NCBI GenBank assembly: GCA_013696065.1 | Contig: JACCZJ010000410.1 | Coordinates: 1 to 15,480 of the forward strand | Length of the DNA: 15,480 nucleotides | From: Nocardioidaceae bacterium | GTDB taxonomy: Bacteria > Actinomycetota > Actinomycetes > Propionibacteriales > Nocardioidaceae | Direction of reading: 5' to 3' | Part shown: positions 15,077 to 15,480 of the stretch, in pieces | How the letters are laid out: every line of letters begins with the position of its first letter | Position numbering within the stretch: the first letter of the stretch is position 1 | Program-made: the position numbers and the translations under genes | The notes under the pieces: generated by a model | The model's database searches: none | Told to the model about the DNA's origin: nothing | Seen by the model: the letters and a program-made list of their open reading frames with translations, nothing else

Positions 15077-15299
15077 CTAGCACGGAGAAGTTCTCCCGAG
15101 CCACAGACTCTTCGCCATGACGCGCTCCCGCAGAACCCCCGTCAGCCAACAGTTCGCCCTGCTCGCCCGTGGAGCTGAATCCGTGGCGGTGGTAGAGCTG
15201 GGAGGCGGCGTGATTGCCCGCCGTCACGTCGAGACGCAACAATCGCAATGTTCGCCAGAGCTCCCAGTCGTCTGGACTGAGCCTGCGAACCTCGATCAC
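15077..15299 (-). pseudogene. Broken GNAT N-acetyltransferase
   Basis: The first 18 or so codons give a normal GNAT start (VIEVRRLSPDDWELWRTLRL). They join directly, in frame, to the family's C-terminal acetyl-CoA-domain end (RLDVTAGNHAASQLYHRHGF, then STGE). About 100 residues of a usual 150 or more are missing, including the whole acetyl-CoA P-loop (R/QxxGxG/A). Short repeats TTGCG...TTGCG at the junction suggest slippage or recombination. Further on, a run of five C (15136-15140) shifts the frame: with four, the protein would end LRERVMAKSLWLGRTSPC and stop at 15077-15079, a plausible family C-terminus. As it stands, the open frame continues to 14979 with unrelated residues. No ribosome binding site precedes the GTG at 15299. 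The gene is not functional as an acetyltransferase. Confidence 0.8.
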
Positions 15300-15351
15300 G
15301 CAAGCAAGCAGGGACGCAGGCAGAACCGCGCGGAGCTGGAACGCGGCTTGC

Positions 15352-15480
15352 TTAGGAGCCGCTGACTGCTTCGGCGAGGTGATTGAGGGATTCCTCGAGC
15401 TGGCCCTCGGAGACCAGTGGGAAGGAGATTTTCGACAAGGTGTCGGAGTCGACCTTCTGCCAGTCGTAGGTGAGCGACAC
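15352..15480 (-). CDS. C-terminus of a probable SRPBCC-domain protein (partial)
   Basis: The last 42 codons of a gene entering from the right edge, ending in TAA at 15352-15354. The visible protein (VSLTYDWQKVDSDTLSKISF, then PLVSEGQLEESLNHLAEAV) resembles the final strand and long C-terminal helix of START/polyketide-cyclase-like SRPBCC proteins, where a V.LTYDW strand is followed by a helix ending in SL.HLA.LV. With so little in view the family call is an inference. It lies 52 bp upstream of the GNAT remnant on the same strand and occupies the place where nuoG would be expected in a standard nuo operon. Confidence 0.55.
   Translation of the reverse strand: MSLTYDWQKVDSDTLSKISFPLVSEGQLEESLNHLAEAVSGS

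Noticed and set aside
15300..15351. Terminator after the SRPBCC-like gene
   Set aside because: Only a bulged CCGCG/CGCGG pairing is visible, too weak to call.

Overview
The window is high-GC DNA (my estimate: low to mid 60s % GC) from an actinomycete (Actinomycetota). Evidence: the block nusG-secE-tRNA-Trp / aminotransferase-adenosine deaminase / murB-hadB-hadA-rpmG-tRNA-Met-tRNA-Thr / tRNA-Tyr is the conserved actinobacterial order, best known from Streptomyces and partly from Mycobacterium. GTG starts are frequent, and the FAS1-type/MaoC dehydratase pair sits beside rpmG. No mobile element, CRISPR array, prophage or rRNA was seen.

Layout. 1-662 (minus): 5' part of nusG, secE and tRNA-Trp, the start of the transcription/secretion/ribosomal protein region. 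876-3154 (plus): a class I aspartate-type aminotransferase and an adenosine deaminase-family protein, 29 bp apart. 3165-5606 (minus): tRNA-Thr, tRNA-Met, rpmG (bL33), two hotdog-fold dehydratase subunits and murB, ending tail-to-tail with the deaminase gene. 5794-5875 (minus): tRNA-Tyr with its own terminator-like hairpin. 6028-7512 (plus): a YajQ-family protein and an unassigned four-helix membrane protein with a long disordered N-terminus. A strong hairpin at 7573-7610 separates it from the next block.

7653-14960 (minus): seven tightly packed genes, nuoH-I-J-K-L-M-N, encoding the membrane arm and the NuoI ferredoxin subunit of a complex I-type machine. The proton-channel Lys/Glu residues of NuoL, NuoM and NuoN, the NuoK glutamates and both 4Fe-4S motifs of NuoI are intact. 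No nuoA-G lies directly upstream. Instead there is a GNAT acetyltransferase wreck (internal deletion plus frameshift) and the 3' end of a probable SRPBCC-domain gene. NuoI and NuoH look like the divergent second nuo set known from Streptomyces, not the standard NADH-linked set, so the electron-input partners are unknown from this window.

The most interesting items are this module without visible input subunits, the Asp-to-Thr change in the deaminase metal-site motif, the unassigned membrane protein with a palindrome just before its ribosome binding site, and several perfect hairpins or palindromes at tRNA and secE/nusG junctions.
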